DNA of 5,277 nucleotides from Anaerolineae bacterium (GCA_016926575.1 JAFGOJ010000072.1:1-5277), one strand, 5' to 3'; positions 1 to 5,277 are shown, counted from the stretch's first letter. A program made the numbers and translations. The notes: generated from the sequence alone by a model not told the origin.

Positions 1-103
1 CGTCATGCCCGCGAAAGCGGGCATCCATCCGTGCGCTGCTTAGAAAATAAGCCTACGGCCCTGTAGGGCGGGTTTCAAACCCGCCGCACTCGTTTAACAA
101 TGC
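1..103. repeat. Left copy of 103-bp intergenic direct repeat
   Basis: This stretch aligns without gaps to 5175-5277 at a constant offset of 5174, with six mismatches: 13-16, 88 and 95. It is a composite of small palindromes. At 7-22 a 6-bp stem GCCCGC/GCGGGC encloses a GAAA tetraloop. At 67-85 ggcgggttt and aaacccgcc form a near-perfect palindrome. An overlapping alternative stem is gccct (58-62) with agggc (65-69). No coding frame is convincing. The GCCCGC-GAAA-GCGGGC unit resembles short palindromic intergenic repeats that I recall from many GC-rich bacteria. It lies downstream of the operon, and the second copy lies upstream in the same orientation. The window starts exactly at its left edge, so its true left boundary is unknown. 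Confidence 0.9.
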
Positions 104-112
104 CTTGCAGCA

Positions 113-132
113 GGGCGCGGCATGCCGCGCCC
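113..132. repeat. Perfect 20-bp GC-rich palindrome
   Basis: gggcgcggca (113-122) is followed directly by its exact reverse complement tgccgcgccc (123-132), with no spacer. It lies in the hairpin-rich non-coding stretch downstream of the operon. In RNA it would fold with a small loop around the central bases. The flanking text (caggg before, cccctac after) suggests one more member of the same loose class of intergenic palindromes. No protein-binding role can be assigned. Confidence 0.7.
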
Positions 133-150
133 CTACGCCCCTGCACCCCG

Positions 151-193
151 CCGGGGGAACCGGAAGGAAACCGAAGGTTTCCCGTTCCCCCGG
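151..193. repeat. Two-tier inverted repeat (long hairpin)
   Basis: The outer arms ccgggggaac (151-160) and gttcccccgg (184-193) are exact reverse complements of 10 bp. Inside them ggaaacc (166-172) and ggtttcc (176-182) form a 7-bp stem with loop gaa. The tiers are separated by an asymmetric bulge, five bases on one side and one on the other. No T-run follows on either strand, so it does not look like an intrinsic terminator. It could act as a 3' end stabiliser for the operon transcript or be another repeat-family member. Confidence 0.65.
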
Positions 194-237
194 ACCCCTT
201 CCGCAAATGGGCCTGGGTTAACGTCTCAGGCGGCCTT

Positions 238-282
238 CACCCTCCCGCAGGTTTGGAACCTGCGGGAGGGTGGGCATTTTTT
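238..282 (+). terminator. Strong hairpin with plus-strand T-run, terminator-like
   Basis: The arms at 238-253 and 257-272 are perfect 16-bp reverse complements with a 3-base loop (tgg), giving an exceptionally stable GC-rich stem. On the plus strand a run of six T (277-282) follows four bases after the stem, which fits an intrinsic terminator for plus-strand transcription from beyond the left edge. On the minus strand the hairpin begins 28 bases after the stop of the FAD subunit gene, but no U-tract follows. For the operon it would more likely serve as a 3' stabiliser or block than as a classical terminator. The core gcaggtt-tgg-aacctgc resembles the hairpin at 1191-1210, so it may simply be a repeat. 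Confidence 0.45.
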
Positions 283-300
283 GAAAGCCGCCCTACTGCC

Positions 301-1158
301 CTACATCGCGGCGCGGACCTCGCCCAACAGCCGACCCACCAACACCTCAGACACGTGCAGCCGGTACGCAGCCGTGCTGCGCACGTCGTCGATGGGGCTG
401 GTGGCCCCGGCGGCCAGCTTCGCAGCTTTGGCGATGTCCTCGTCGGTCAACTGCGTGCCCACCAGCGCCGCTTCAGCGGCGTGGGCGCGGATCGGGCGGG
501 GCGCGACGGCCCCCAACGCGATGCGCGCCTTCGTGCAACGGCCCGCCGCGTCACAGGCCACGCGCACCGCGACCGTGGCCACAGAGCAAGCCCCGGCCTT
601 GCGCAACCCGATCTTGTGAAACGCTGCCGCACCATCCGGCGCAGCCCAGCGCACTGCAACGAGCAGCTCGTCCGGCTGGCACAGGGTCTGGTTGACGCCA
701 ACGAGAAAGTCATCCAACAACACCGTGCGCGTGCCGGCCTTGCTCGCCAGTTCGACCTCGGCATCGAGCACCAGCAGCGGCGGGGCCGTGTCGGCCGCGG
801 GTGACGCGTCGACCAGGTTGCCCGCCAGCGTGGCCCGGTTGCGGATGAGCGGGTTGCCCAGTTGGACCGCCGCAGCCGCCAAGGGCATGCCCTTCTCCGC
901 GATGAGCGGGCTTTCTACCAGCTCGGTAATGGTCGTGCCGCCGCCCACGACGACGTGGCCGTTCTCGGCGCGGATGCCGCGCAGATCGGCCAGCCCGCTC
1001 ACGTCCATCAAGACAGAGGACCGGACGTCCCGCTCGCGCAGCGCCACCACGACGTTCGTCCCCCCCGCGATCGGCATCACATCCGGGGCGTGCTCGGCCA
1101 ACATATCGAGGGCCTCGCCCAACGTCTTGGGCCTCAACAACTCGAATTCAGGTAACAT
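301..1158 (-). CDS. Molybdenum hydroxylase FAD-binding subunit (CoxM/XdhB-like)
   Basis: This 285-residue protein matches the usual length of a stand-alone FAD subunit of the xanthine dehydrogenase / CO dehydrogenase superfamily, which passes electrons from [2Fe-2S] clusters to an external acceptor in the cytoplasm. The FAD-binding part (about 1-170) carries PIAGGTN (29-35) and RATLAGNLVDASPAAD (108-123), the two flavin-contacting glycine motifs of the family. The C-terminal part (about 175-280) is the CO-dehydrogenase flavoprotein C-terminal type, with RIALGAVAP (212-220) and SPIDDVRSTAAYR (254-266). The start at ATG 1158 is chosen because GGGAGG lies four bases upstream and the protein begins there with the family-typical MLPEFELLRP. 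The longer frame to 1266 would translate repeat DNA. It is the last gene of the operon and parallels the FAD domain of the gene before it. It has no iron-sulfur partner of its own in the window, so it presumably shares the upstream one or is an alternative subunit. Confidence 0.93.
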   Translation of the reverse strand: MLPEFELLRPKTLGEALDMLAEHAPDVMPIAGGTNVVVALRERDVRSSVLMDVSGLADLRGIRAENGHVVVGGGTTITELVESPLIAEKGMPLAAAAVQLGNPLIRNRATLAGNLVDASPAADTAPPLLVLDAEVELASKAGTRTVLLDDFLVGVNQTLCQPDELLVAVRWAAPDGAAAFHKIGLRKAGACSVATVAVRVACDAAGRCTKARIALGAVAPRPIRAHAAEAALVGTQLTDEDIAKAAKLAAGATSPIDDVRSTAAYRLHVSEVLVGRLLGEVRAAM

Positions 1159-1162
1159 AGCG

Positions 1163-1168
1163 CCTCCC
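1163..1168 (-). promoter_or_regulatory. Ribosome binding site fixing the FAD subunit start
   Basis: On the minus strand this reads GGGAGG, four bases before the ATG at 1158-1156. It supports the internal start over the ATG at 1266, which lies inside the repeat element. Confidence 0.75.
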
Positions 1169-1187
1169 TTTTCGTTATTCAAATCGG

Positions 1188-1210
1188 TAGGGCAGGTTTC
1201 CATACCTGCC
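1188..1210. repeat. Short hairpin of the gtagggc-ggtttc family
   Basis: ggcaggt (1191-1197) and acctgcc (1204-1210) form a 7-bp stem with a 6-base loop. Its opening gtagggcaggtttc differs by one base from gtagggcgggtttc at 63-76 and in the right-hand copy, so it appears to be a diverged member of the same palindromic family. It sits just upstream of the Shine-Dalgarno of the FAD subunit gene, in the spacer of the operon. No T-run follows. Confidence 0.6.
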
Positions 1211-1216
1211 TGCTCT

Positions 1217-1320
1217 GTCATTGCGAGGGCGCGCAGGAAGCGCAGCGGCTGCAGCGCCCGAAGCAATCTCCTGGATCGATCATGGGGATTGCTTCGCCGC
1301 CTGCGGCGGCTCGCAATGAC
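1217..1320. repeat. 104-bp MITE-like inverted-repeat element inside the operon
   Basis: The ends gtcattgcgag (1217-1227) and ctcgcaatgac (1310-1320) are perfect 11-bp inverted repeats. A second nested pair, cgaagcaatctcc (1259-1271) and ggggattgcttcg (1284-1296), matches at 12 of 13 positions around a 12-base centre that contains gatcgatc. Each flank also folds on itself: gggcgc (1227-1232) with gcgccc (1254-1259), and gccgcc (1296-1301) with ggcggc (1305-1310). It has no coding capacity. The GTCATTGCGAG...GAAGCAATCTC pattern resembles non-autonomous palindromic elements that I recall from several environmental bacterial groups. It separates the second and third genes, and the operon transcript would carry it as a large structured spacer. 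Mobility is inferred from shape only, and no target-site duplication is evident. Confidence 0.7.
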
Positions 1321-1337
1321 CTGCCTTTGAAATTATT

Positions 1338-2783
1338 CTACTCCTCCACACACGCCAACACGGCCCGCACGATACTGGCAAAGCCCGTGCAACGGCAGCG
1401 GTTCCCTTTCAAATAGTCGCGCACGTCGTCCTCAGAGGGCTGCGGGATGCGGCTCAGCAGCGATTCGGACATCATCAGCATGCCCGGCGTGCAGTAGCCG
1501 CACTGGAACGCCGCTTCGTCGATGAAGGCCTGCTGGAGCGGATGGAGCTCGCCGTGCGGTCCTTGTAGCCCTTCGACGGTGAGCACCTCGCTGCCGTCGG
1601 CTGAGAGGGCCAGGACGAGGCAGGCCAGGGTCGGGCGGCCGTCGAGGAGCACCGTGCAGGCCCCGCACTCGCCGACGCCGCAGCCGTACTTCGAGCCGGT
1701 CAGCAGCAGCCGTTCGCGGATCACGTTCAGCAGCAGTTCGTTCGGGGCAACCGCCAGCTTGTGCAGCCGCCCGTTGACCGTCAGCTCGATCGTGTGCGTC
1801 TCGTCCGCGCCGACGCGCAGAGAGCGCGTTTGTGCAGGAGCCGGATCGGGCAGCAGGTCCGCCGTGCCCTGTGCGGGCTGGCCCGCACGCTCCCACGCCG
1901 CCAAGAGCGCGTCGTGGACGAGGGCCTTGATCACCTCGCGGCGGTACCAGGCCGTCGAGCGGACGTCGTCGATGGGCGAGACGGCCTGGGCGGCCAGGTT
2001 CCCGGCCTCGAGGGCCAGTTCGGCGCTGAAGGTCTGGCCGACGAGCGCCGCTTCGGCCGCGGGGGCGCGCACCACCGTGGGGGCCACAGAGCCGAGGGCG
2101 ATGCGGCAGCCCACGACGCGCTCTCCCTCGCGCACCAAGACGGCGGCGGCGCTGGCCTTGGCCAGGTCGGCCCGCACGCGGGAGATTTTGATGAAGGCGC
2201 TGCCCGTGCCGGGCTGGGGCGTGGGCAGGCGCACGGTCGTCAGCACCTCGCCATCGGCCAGGGCGGTCTTGCCGGGACCGAGCAGGAAGTCGCTGAGGGG
2301 CAGCGTGCGCTGGCCCCCGGGCCCGACGAGGACGAGCTCGGCGTCCAGCGCCAGGAGCGCGGGCACCGTGTCCGAAGCGGGTGAACCATTGCACACGTTC
2401 CCGCCCAGCGTTCCCATCATCTGAATCTGCGTCGAGCCGAACGCGGCGCAGGCATCGGCCAGGGCGGCGTAGCGCGCCTGCACGACGGGGGCCTCCAACA
2501 GTGCGCGGATCGGGGTCAGCGCGCCGGCGTAGAGGGCGTCCGCCCCCGCCGCGACGCCCGCGAGCTCGGGCAGGCGGTGGACGTCGATCAGGCAATCGAA
2601 CCGGCGGCGCTCCTGTTTCATCTCCACCAGGAGCGACGTGCCGCCGGCAATCAGTCGCGCGGCGCTGCCGTACGCTTGCAGCAGCGTGACCGCCTCTTCC
2701 AGCGAGGCCGGTTCGGCGTAGGCAAATTCGTGCACTAGGATGTGCGAGTTGGTCATATCGTGTCTGTGGACGTGTTCCGTCAT
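1338..2783 (-). CDS. Fused FAD-binding and [2Fe-2S] subunit of molybdenum hydroxylase
   Basis: This 481-residue protein joins two subunits that are usually separate. Residues about 18-295 are a CoxM-type FAD domain, with LIAGGTSLL (44-52), GTLGGNVCNGSPASD (124-138) and the C-terminal flavoprotein region ending in SPIDDVRSTAWYR (269-281). A Pro/Ala-rich linker (about 300-322) follows. Residues about 328-481 are a CoxS-type iron-sulfur domain. The plant-ferredoxin-like cluster uses C368, C373, C376 and C388 (C-x4-C-x2-C-x11-C). The helical-bundle cluster uses C428, C431, C463 and C465 (C-x2-C-x31-C-x-C), with the conserved QCGYCTPGM around the first pair. All eight ligands are present, so both clusters should form and relay electrons from the Mo site to FAD. 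FAD before FeS reverses the FeS-FAD order of eukaryotic xanthine dehydrogenase and of bacterial XdhA. The start is set by AAGGAGG seven bases upstream and a four-base ATGA overlap with the catalytic gene, implying translational coupling. Met10 is a weaker alternative start. Confidence 0.95.
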   Translation of the reverse strand: MTEHVHRHDMTNSHILVHEFAYAEPASLEEAVTLLQAYGSAARLIAGGTSLLVEMKQERRRFDCLIDVHRLPELAGVAAGADALYAGALTPIRALLEAPVVQARYAALADACAAFGSTQIQMMGTLGGNVCNGSPASDTVPALLALDAELVLVGPGGQRTLPLSDFLLGPGKTALADGEVLTTVRLPTPQPGTGSAFIKISRVRADLAKASAAAVLVREGERVVGCRIALGSVAPTVVRAPAAEAALVGQTFSAELALEAGNLAAQAVSPIDDVRSTAWYRREVIKALVHDALLAAWERAGQPAQGTADLLPDPAPAQTRSLRVGADETHTIELTVNGRLHKLAVAPNELLLNVIRERLLLTGSKYGCGVGECGACTVLLDGRPTLACLVLALSADGSEVLTVEGLQGPHGELHPLQQAFIDEAAFQCGYCTPGMLMMSESLLSRIPQPSEDDVRDYLKGNRCRCTGFASIVRAVLACVEE

Positions 2784-5128
2784 TTCGACACCTCCTTCTC
2801 CTTCAGCGCGCGCAGGATCTTCTCCGGCGTGATGGGCAGTTCGTAGAAGCGGAGACCCAGGGCGTTGGTGATGGCGTTGGCGTAGGCTGCGGCGACGGGG
2901 TTGGTGGCGGCCTCGCCGATGCCCTTGGCCCCGTGCGGGCCGCTGGGCTCGTAGGTATGGGCAAACTGGATGGTCAGATCGGCCAGGCGGGGCGTCTCAC
3001 CCATCGCGGCGGTTTTGGCATCGATCCAGTAGCCGCGCGAGGTCAGTTGGCCGTCGGCGTCCCAGTCGTTGCTCTCGTAGATGGCGTAGCCCGCGCCCTT
3101 GTTCAAGCCGCCTTCGAGCTGTCCGGCGGCCATGAGCGGGTCGATGACCGTGCCGCAGTCACTGCCCATCGCGCTTTTGAGCGTGCGCACCTGCCCGGTC
3201 CACGTATCGATCTCCACCTCGACGAAGACGGTGACGTAGGCGGGCGGGCAGTGGACGGGGCGGTAGCTCTCGACGGCGGCGATGGTCTTCCAGCTTTCGG
3301 CCCAGCAGCGGGTGGCGACCTCGGCCAGGGTCAACCGGCGGTCTGGAATGGCAGGGGTGAAAATGACGCACTGTCCCAGGTCTTCGTCCAAGGCCATCGT
3401 CAGCGCGTCTGGGTTGATGGCGAGGAACTTCCCGGCGGTCTCCAGGATCTCCCGGCGCACCGACGCGGCGGCTTTGACGGCAGCCCCGCCGCCGGCGTAG
3501 ACGCCGCGGGTGGCGTGTGTGACGCAGTCGTAGACCGTCGAGCAGGTCTCGGCGGGAGCCTGGTTCACCATGTCCAGCGGGACGCACAGTTCTTCGGCCA
3601 CCAGCTTCGCCAGCGCTTCGAGCGTCCCGCCGCCGTGGTCCATCAGCGCGGTGATCACGTCTACCGACCCGTCGATGTTGACCTTGACCATCGCGCCGGA
3701 GAAGTCGATCACGTCCCCGGGCTGGGGCGCGCCGGCGCTGGAGGTGTGGAAGCCGCGCCCCACGCCGATGCCACGGCGGAAGCGGCCGGTCTGCGAGCCA
3801 TTGGGCCGGCGGCGCTCCCAACCGATCGCCTCGGCCCCCTGGCGCAGCAGTTCGGGCACGCCGTCGCTCTGGACGATGGAGCGCACCAGCGGCCCTTGTC
3901 CCCAGAACGTGTCGCCCAGGCCGACGTAGTTCTTCAGCCGCAACTCGACGGGGTCGATGCCCAACGTCTCGGCCAGTTCGTCGATCAGCGTCTCCGTGGC
4001 GAAGGTGACCTGCGGGTTGCCGAAGCCCTGCATCGCGCAAGAAATGGCCTTGTTCGTGTAGACGGCGACGCCGTGGTAACGCACGTTGGGCAGCCTGTAC
4101 AGAGAGACCAGCCAGCCGACGCTCACGCCCAGGTAGGAATACGCCTGGATGTTGTGCGCGCCGATGTCGGCGATCAGGTCCATCTGCGCCCCCAGAAGCG
4201 TGCCGTCCTTCTTGGCCGCTATCTTCAGGTCGATCTGCGCGCCGTAGCGCGTGTGGTCGTGAGCGTCCTCCTCACGGGTCAGGGTCAGTTTGACCGGACG
4301 GCCCGCTTTGAGCGCCAGCGCGGCACAGATGGGGATGGGTGGGTTCATCTGGATGCTCGACCCGAAGGTGCCGCCGATGGGCACGCGCTTGACGTTGACT
4401 TTACTGAGTGGGATGCCGAAGATCTGGCCGAGGAGGATGCGCACGTTGTGGATCGATTGGGTCGTCGGCCAGACGGTCAGGCCGCCGTCGGGTTCGGGAC
4501 GGCAGACGACCGACTTCGTCTCCATCTGAGCGTGGTAAATCTTGGGCGTCTTGAACGTGCCCGAGACGACGACGTCGGCCTCGGCGAAAGCGGCGTCCAC
4601 GTCCCCCTCTTCCACGTGTCGCTCGCAGGCGATGTTGTTCTGGATGGCAATTTCCTTATCCCCCCACAGCACCGTGTCGTAGATCGGTTCGGCGCCGGGC
4701 TGCATCGCGGCGATGGGGTCGGTCAGCACGGGCAGCACCTCGTACTCGACCTTGATCGCGCGCAGTGCCTTTTCGGCCAGCGCTTCGGTTTCAGCGGCCA
4801 CGGCAGCGACCGCCTCGCCCATACGGCGCACTTTGTCGGCCAGCACGGTGTGGTCCTTGTGCAGGGCGGAGGGGATGGTGATGATGCGCTCGTTGTACCG
4901 CAGCGCGGGCACGTCGTCGAAGGTGATCACCACGGCACCCATCGCCTCGGCGGCGCTGGCGTCGATGGACGTGATGCGGGCGTGGGCGTAGGGGCTGCTG
5001 AGAACGCGCCCGTGGAGCATGTGCGGCAGCGTGACGTCGACCGTGTACTGCTCCTTGCCGGTGACCCGGGCGACGCCGTCCTTGCGGGGGGCCACCTTCC
5101 CCAAAATGTTGAAATGATGCTGTTCCAT
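2780..5128 (-). CDS. Molybdopterin-binding catalytic subunit (xanthine dehydrogenase/CoxL family)
   Basis: This 782-residue protein is the usual length for the large subunit of LMS-type molybdenum hydroxylases, which hydroxylate substrates at a Mo-pterin centre. The N-terminal hammerhead domain (about 15-133) has the family signatures APRKDGVARVTGKEQY (13-28) and SSPYAHARI (44-52). The first Mo-pterin region (about 160-400) contains WPTTQS (220-225), whose Gln224 fits the conserved pterin-pocket Gln. It also contains GGTFGSS (252-258) in place of the common GGGFGGK, TREED (284-288), and AMQGFGNPQ (365-373) where xanthine dehydrogenases usually have AFRGFGxPQ. The second region (about 415-760) ends with GAKGIGEAATNP (733-744), where Glu739 is the expected catalytic base. 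There is no AYRCSFR loop, so it is not form I CO dehydrogenase. There is no signal peptide, so a cytoplasmic location is likely. ATG 5128 is chosen because GGAGA lies seven bases upstream and the family-typical N-terminus follows. It is the first gene of the operon. The substrate is unknown. Confidence 0.95.
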   Translation of the reverse strand: MEQHHFNILGKVAPRKDGVARVTGKEQYTVDVTLPHMLHGRVLSSPYAHARITSIDASAAEAMGAVVITFDDVPALRYNERIITIPSALHKDHTVLADKVRRMGEAVAAVAAETEALAEKALRAIKVEYEVLPVLTDPIAAMQPGAEPIYDTVLWGDKEIAIQNNIACERHVEEGDVDAAFAEADVVVSGTFKTPKIYHAQMETKSVVCRPEPDGGLTVWPTTQSIHNVRILLGQIFGIPLSKVNVKRVPIGGTFGSSIQMNPPIPICAALALKAGRPVKLTLTREEDAHDHTRYGAQIDLKIAAKKDGTLLGAQMDLIADIGAHNIQAYSYLGVSVGWLVSLYRLPNVRYHGVAVYTNKAISCAMQGFGNPQVTFATETLIDELAETLGIDPVELRLKNYVGLGDTFWGQGPLVRSIVQSDGVPELLRQGAEAIGWERRRPNGSQTGRFRRGIGVGRGFHTSSAGAPQPGDVIDFSGAMVKVNIDGSVDVITALMDHGGGTLEALAKLVAEELCVPLDMVNQAPAETCSTVYDCVTHATRGVYAGGGAAVKAAASVRREILETAGKFLAINPDALTMALDEDLGQCVIFTPAIPDRRLTLAEVATRCWAESWKTIAAVESYRPVHCPPAYVTVFVEVEIDTWTGQVRTLKSAMGSDCGTVIDPLMAAGQLEGGLNKGAGYAIYESNDWDADGQLTSRGYWIDAKTAAMGETPRLADLTIQFAHTYEPSGPHGAKGIGEAATNPVAAAYANAITNALGLRFYELPITPEKILRALKEKEVSK
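2791..2797 (-). promoter_or_regulatory. Near-ideal ribosome binding site inside the upstream gene
   Basis: On the minus strand this reads AAGGAGG, seven bases before the ATG at 2783-2781. It lies within the last codons of the catalytic subunit gene, whose TGA overlaps that ATG. It decides the start of the fusion gene and suggests reinitiation-coupled translation. Confidence 0.85.
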
Positions 5129-5135
5129 AGTCTAA

Positions 5136-5140
5136 TCTCC
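5136..5140 (-). promoter_or_regulatory. Ribosome binding site of the catalytic subunit gene
   Basis: On the minus strand this reads GGAGA, seven bases before the ATG at 5128-5126. It is weaker than the site of the second gene. Only 46 bases separate this start codon from the right-hand 103-bp repeat, so the promoter is probably inside or beyond that repeat. Confidence 0.6.
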
Positions 5141-5174
5141 GATTTTACTGTTCCGAAAATAGCACGCACCCGAT

Positions 5175-5277
5175 CGTCATGCCCGCTTTCGCGGGCATCC
5201 ATCCGTGCGCTGCTTAGAAAATAAGCCTACGGCCCTGTAGGGCGGGTTTCAAACCCGCCGCCCTCGTTCAACAATGC
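5175..5277. repeat. Right copy of 103-bp intergenic direct repeat
   Basis: This is the same sequence and orientation as 1-103 with 97 of 103 identical positions. The hairpin at 5181-5196 keeps the GCCCGC/GCGGGC stem, but its loop is TTTC, the exact reverse complement of the GAAA in the other copy. The other differences are single bases at 5262 and 5269. The palindrome ggcgggttt-c-aaacccgcc recurs at 5241-5259. It lies directly upstream of the catalytic subunit gene and could contribute to its 5' leader or promoter. The window stops at its right edge, so the true end is not visible. Confidence 0.9.

Noticed and set aside
1..103. CRISPR repeat
   Set aside because: There are only two copies, 5.2 kb apart, with no spacer array and no cas genes.
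100..804. Plus-strand frames covering 100-804 and 122-619
   Set aside because: They run through non-coding palindromes and then antisense to the FAD subunit. They show no family motif and no ribosome site.
1159..1266. N-terminal extension of the FAD subunit to an ATG at 1266
   Set aside because: The extra 36 residues are translated from the inverted-repeat element and hairpin. The family-typical N-terminus and a good Shine-Dalgarno support the start at 1158.
2780..5128. Assignment as form I carbon monoxide dehydrogenase (CoxL)
   Set aside because: The diagnostic AYRCSFR active-site loop is absent. The corresponding loop is SCAMQGFGNPQ.
5142..5147. TAAAAT on the minus strand as a -10 box for the operon
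   Set aside because: A start from it would fall inside the Shine-Dalgarno at 5136-5140, and no -35 element lies at a suitable distance.
2933..5224. Long plus-strand open frame (about 763 codons) opposite the catalytic subunit gene
   Set aside because: Its translation has no recognisable domain and is repetitive in Gly, Asp, Val and Arg. This is the typical antisense shadow of a GC-rich gene, and the minus-strand protein is unmistakable.

Overview
The window is a compact three-gene operon on the minus strand, flanked by repeat-rich intergenic DNA. The genes encode the subunits of a molybdenum hydroxylase of the xanthine dehydrogenase / CO dehydrogenase superfamily. In order of transcription they are a 782-residue molybdopterin-binding catalytic subunit (5128 to 2780), a 481-residue fusion of an FAD-binding domain to a two-cluster [2Fe-2S] domain (2783 to 1338), and a separate 285-residue FAD-binding subunit (1158 to 301). 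The first two genes overlap by four bases (ATGA), with a near-ideal Shine-Dalgarno inside the end of the first. The third gene lies 179 bases further on, beyond an inserted 104-bp inverted-repeat element.

By analogy with the family, the large subunit would bind Mo-pterin cytosine dinucleotide and hydroxylate a carbon centre with water-derived oxygen. Electrons would pass through the two [2Fe-2S] clusters of the fusion protein to FAD and then to an acceptor that the sequence does not reveal. The substrate cannot be assigned. The large subunit lacks the AYRCSFR loop of form I CO dehydrogenase, and it has Gln where xanthine dehydrogenases have Arg in the AFRGFG-type loop. Two FAD domains serve one catalytic subunit, which is the most unusual feature of the layout. 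No maturation, transport or regulatory gene is present in the window.

Layout: 1-103 is a left copy of an intergenic repeat. 104-300 is non-coding and filled with strong hairpins, one followed by a T-run on the plus strand. 301-1158 is the FAD subunit. 1159-1337 is a spacer with a short hairpin and the MITE-like element. 1338-2783 is the FAD/[2Fe-2S] fusion. 2780-5128 is the Mo subunit. 5129-5174 is a short leader. 5175-5277 is a second, directly oriented copy of the 103-bp repeat.

The DNA is GC-rich with strong third-position GC bias, which explains long antisense shadow frames such as the one at 2933-5224. The AGGAGG-type ribosome sites, dense GC-rich intergenic palindromes and a GTCATTGCGAG-type element fit a high-GC environmental bacterium. 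A Chloroflexota (Anaerolineae-like) origin is my guess from general resemblance only and is not proven by the sequence. Both window ends fall at the edges of the same repeat, so this may be a whole contig that broke at repeat copies.
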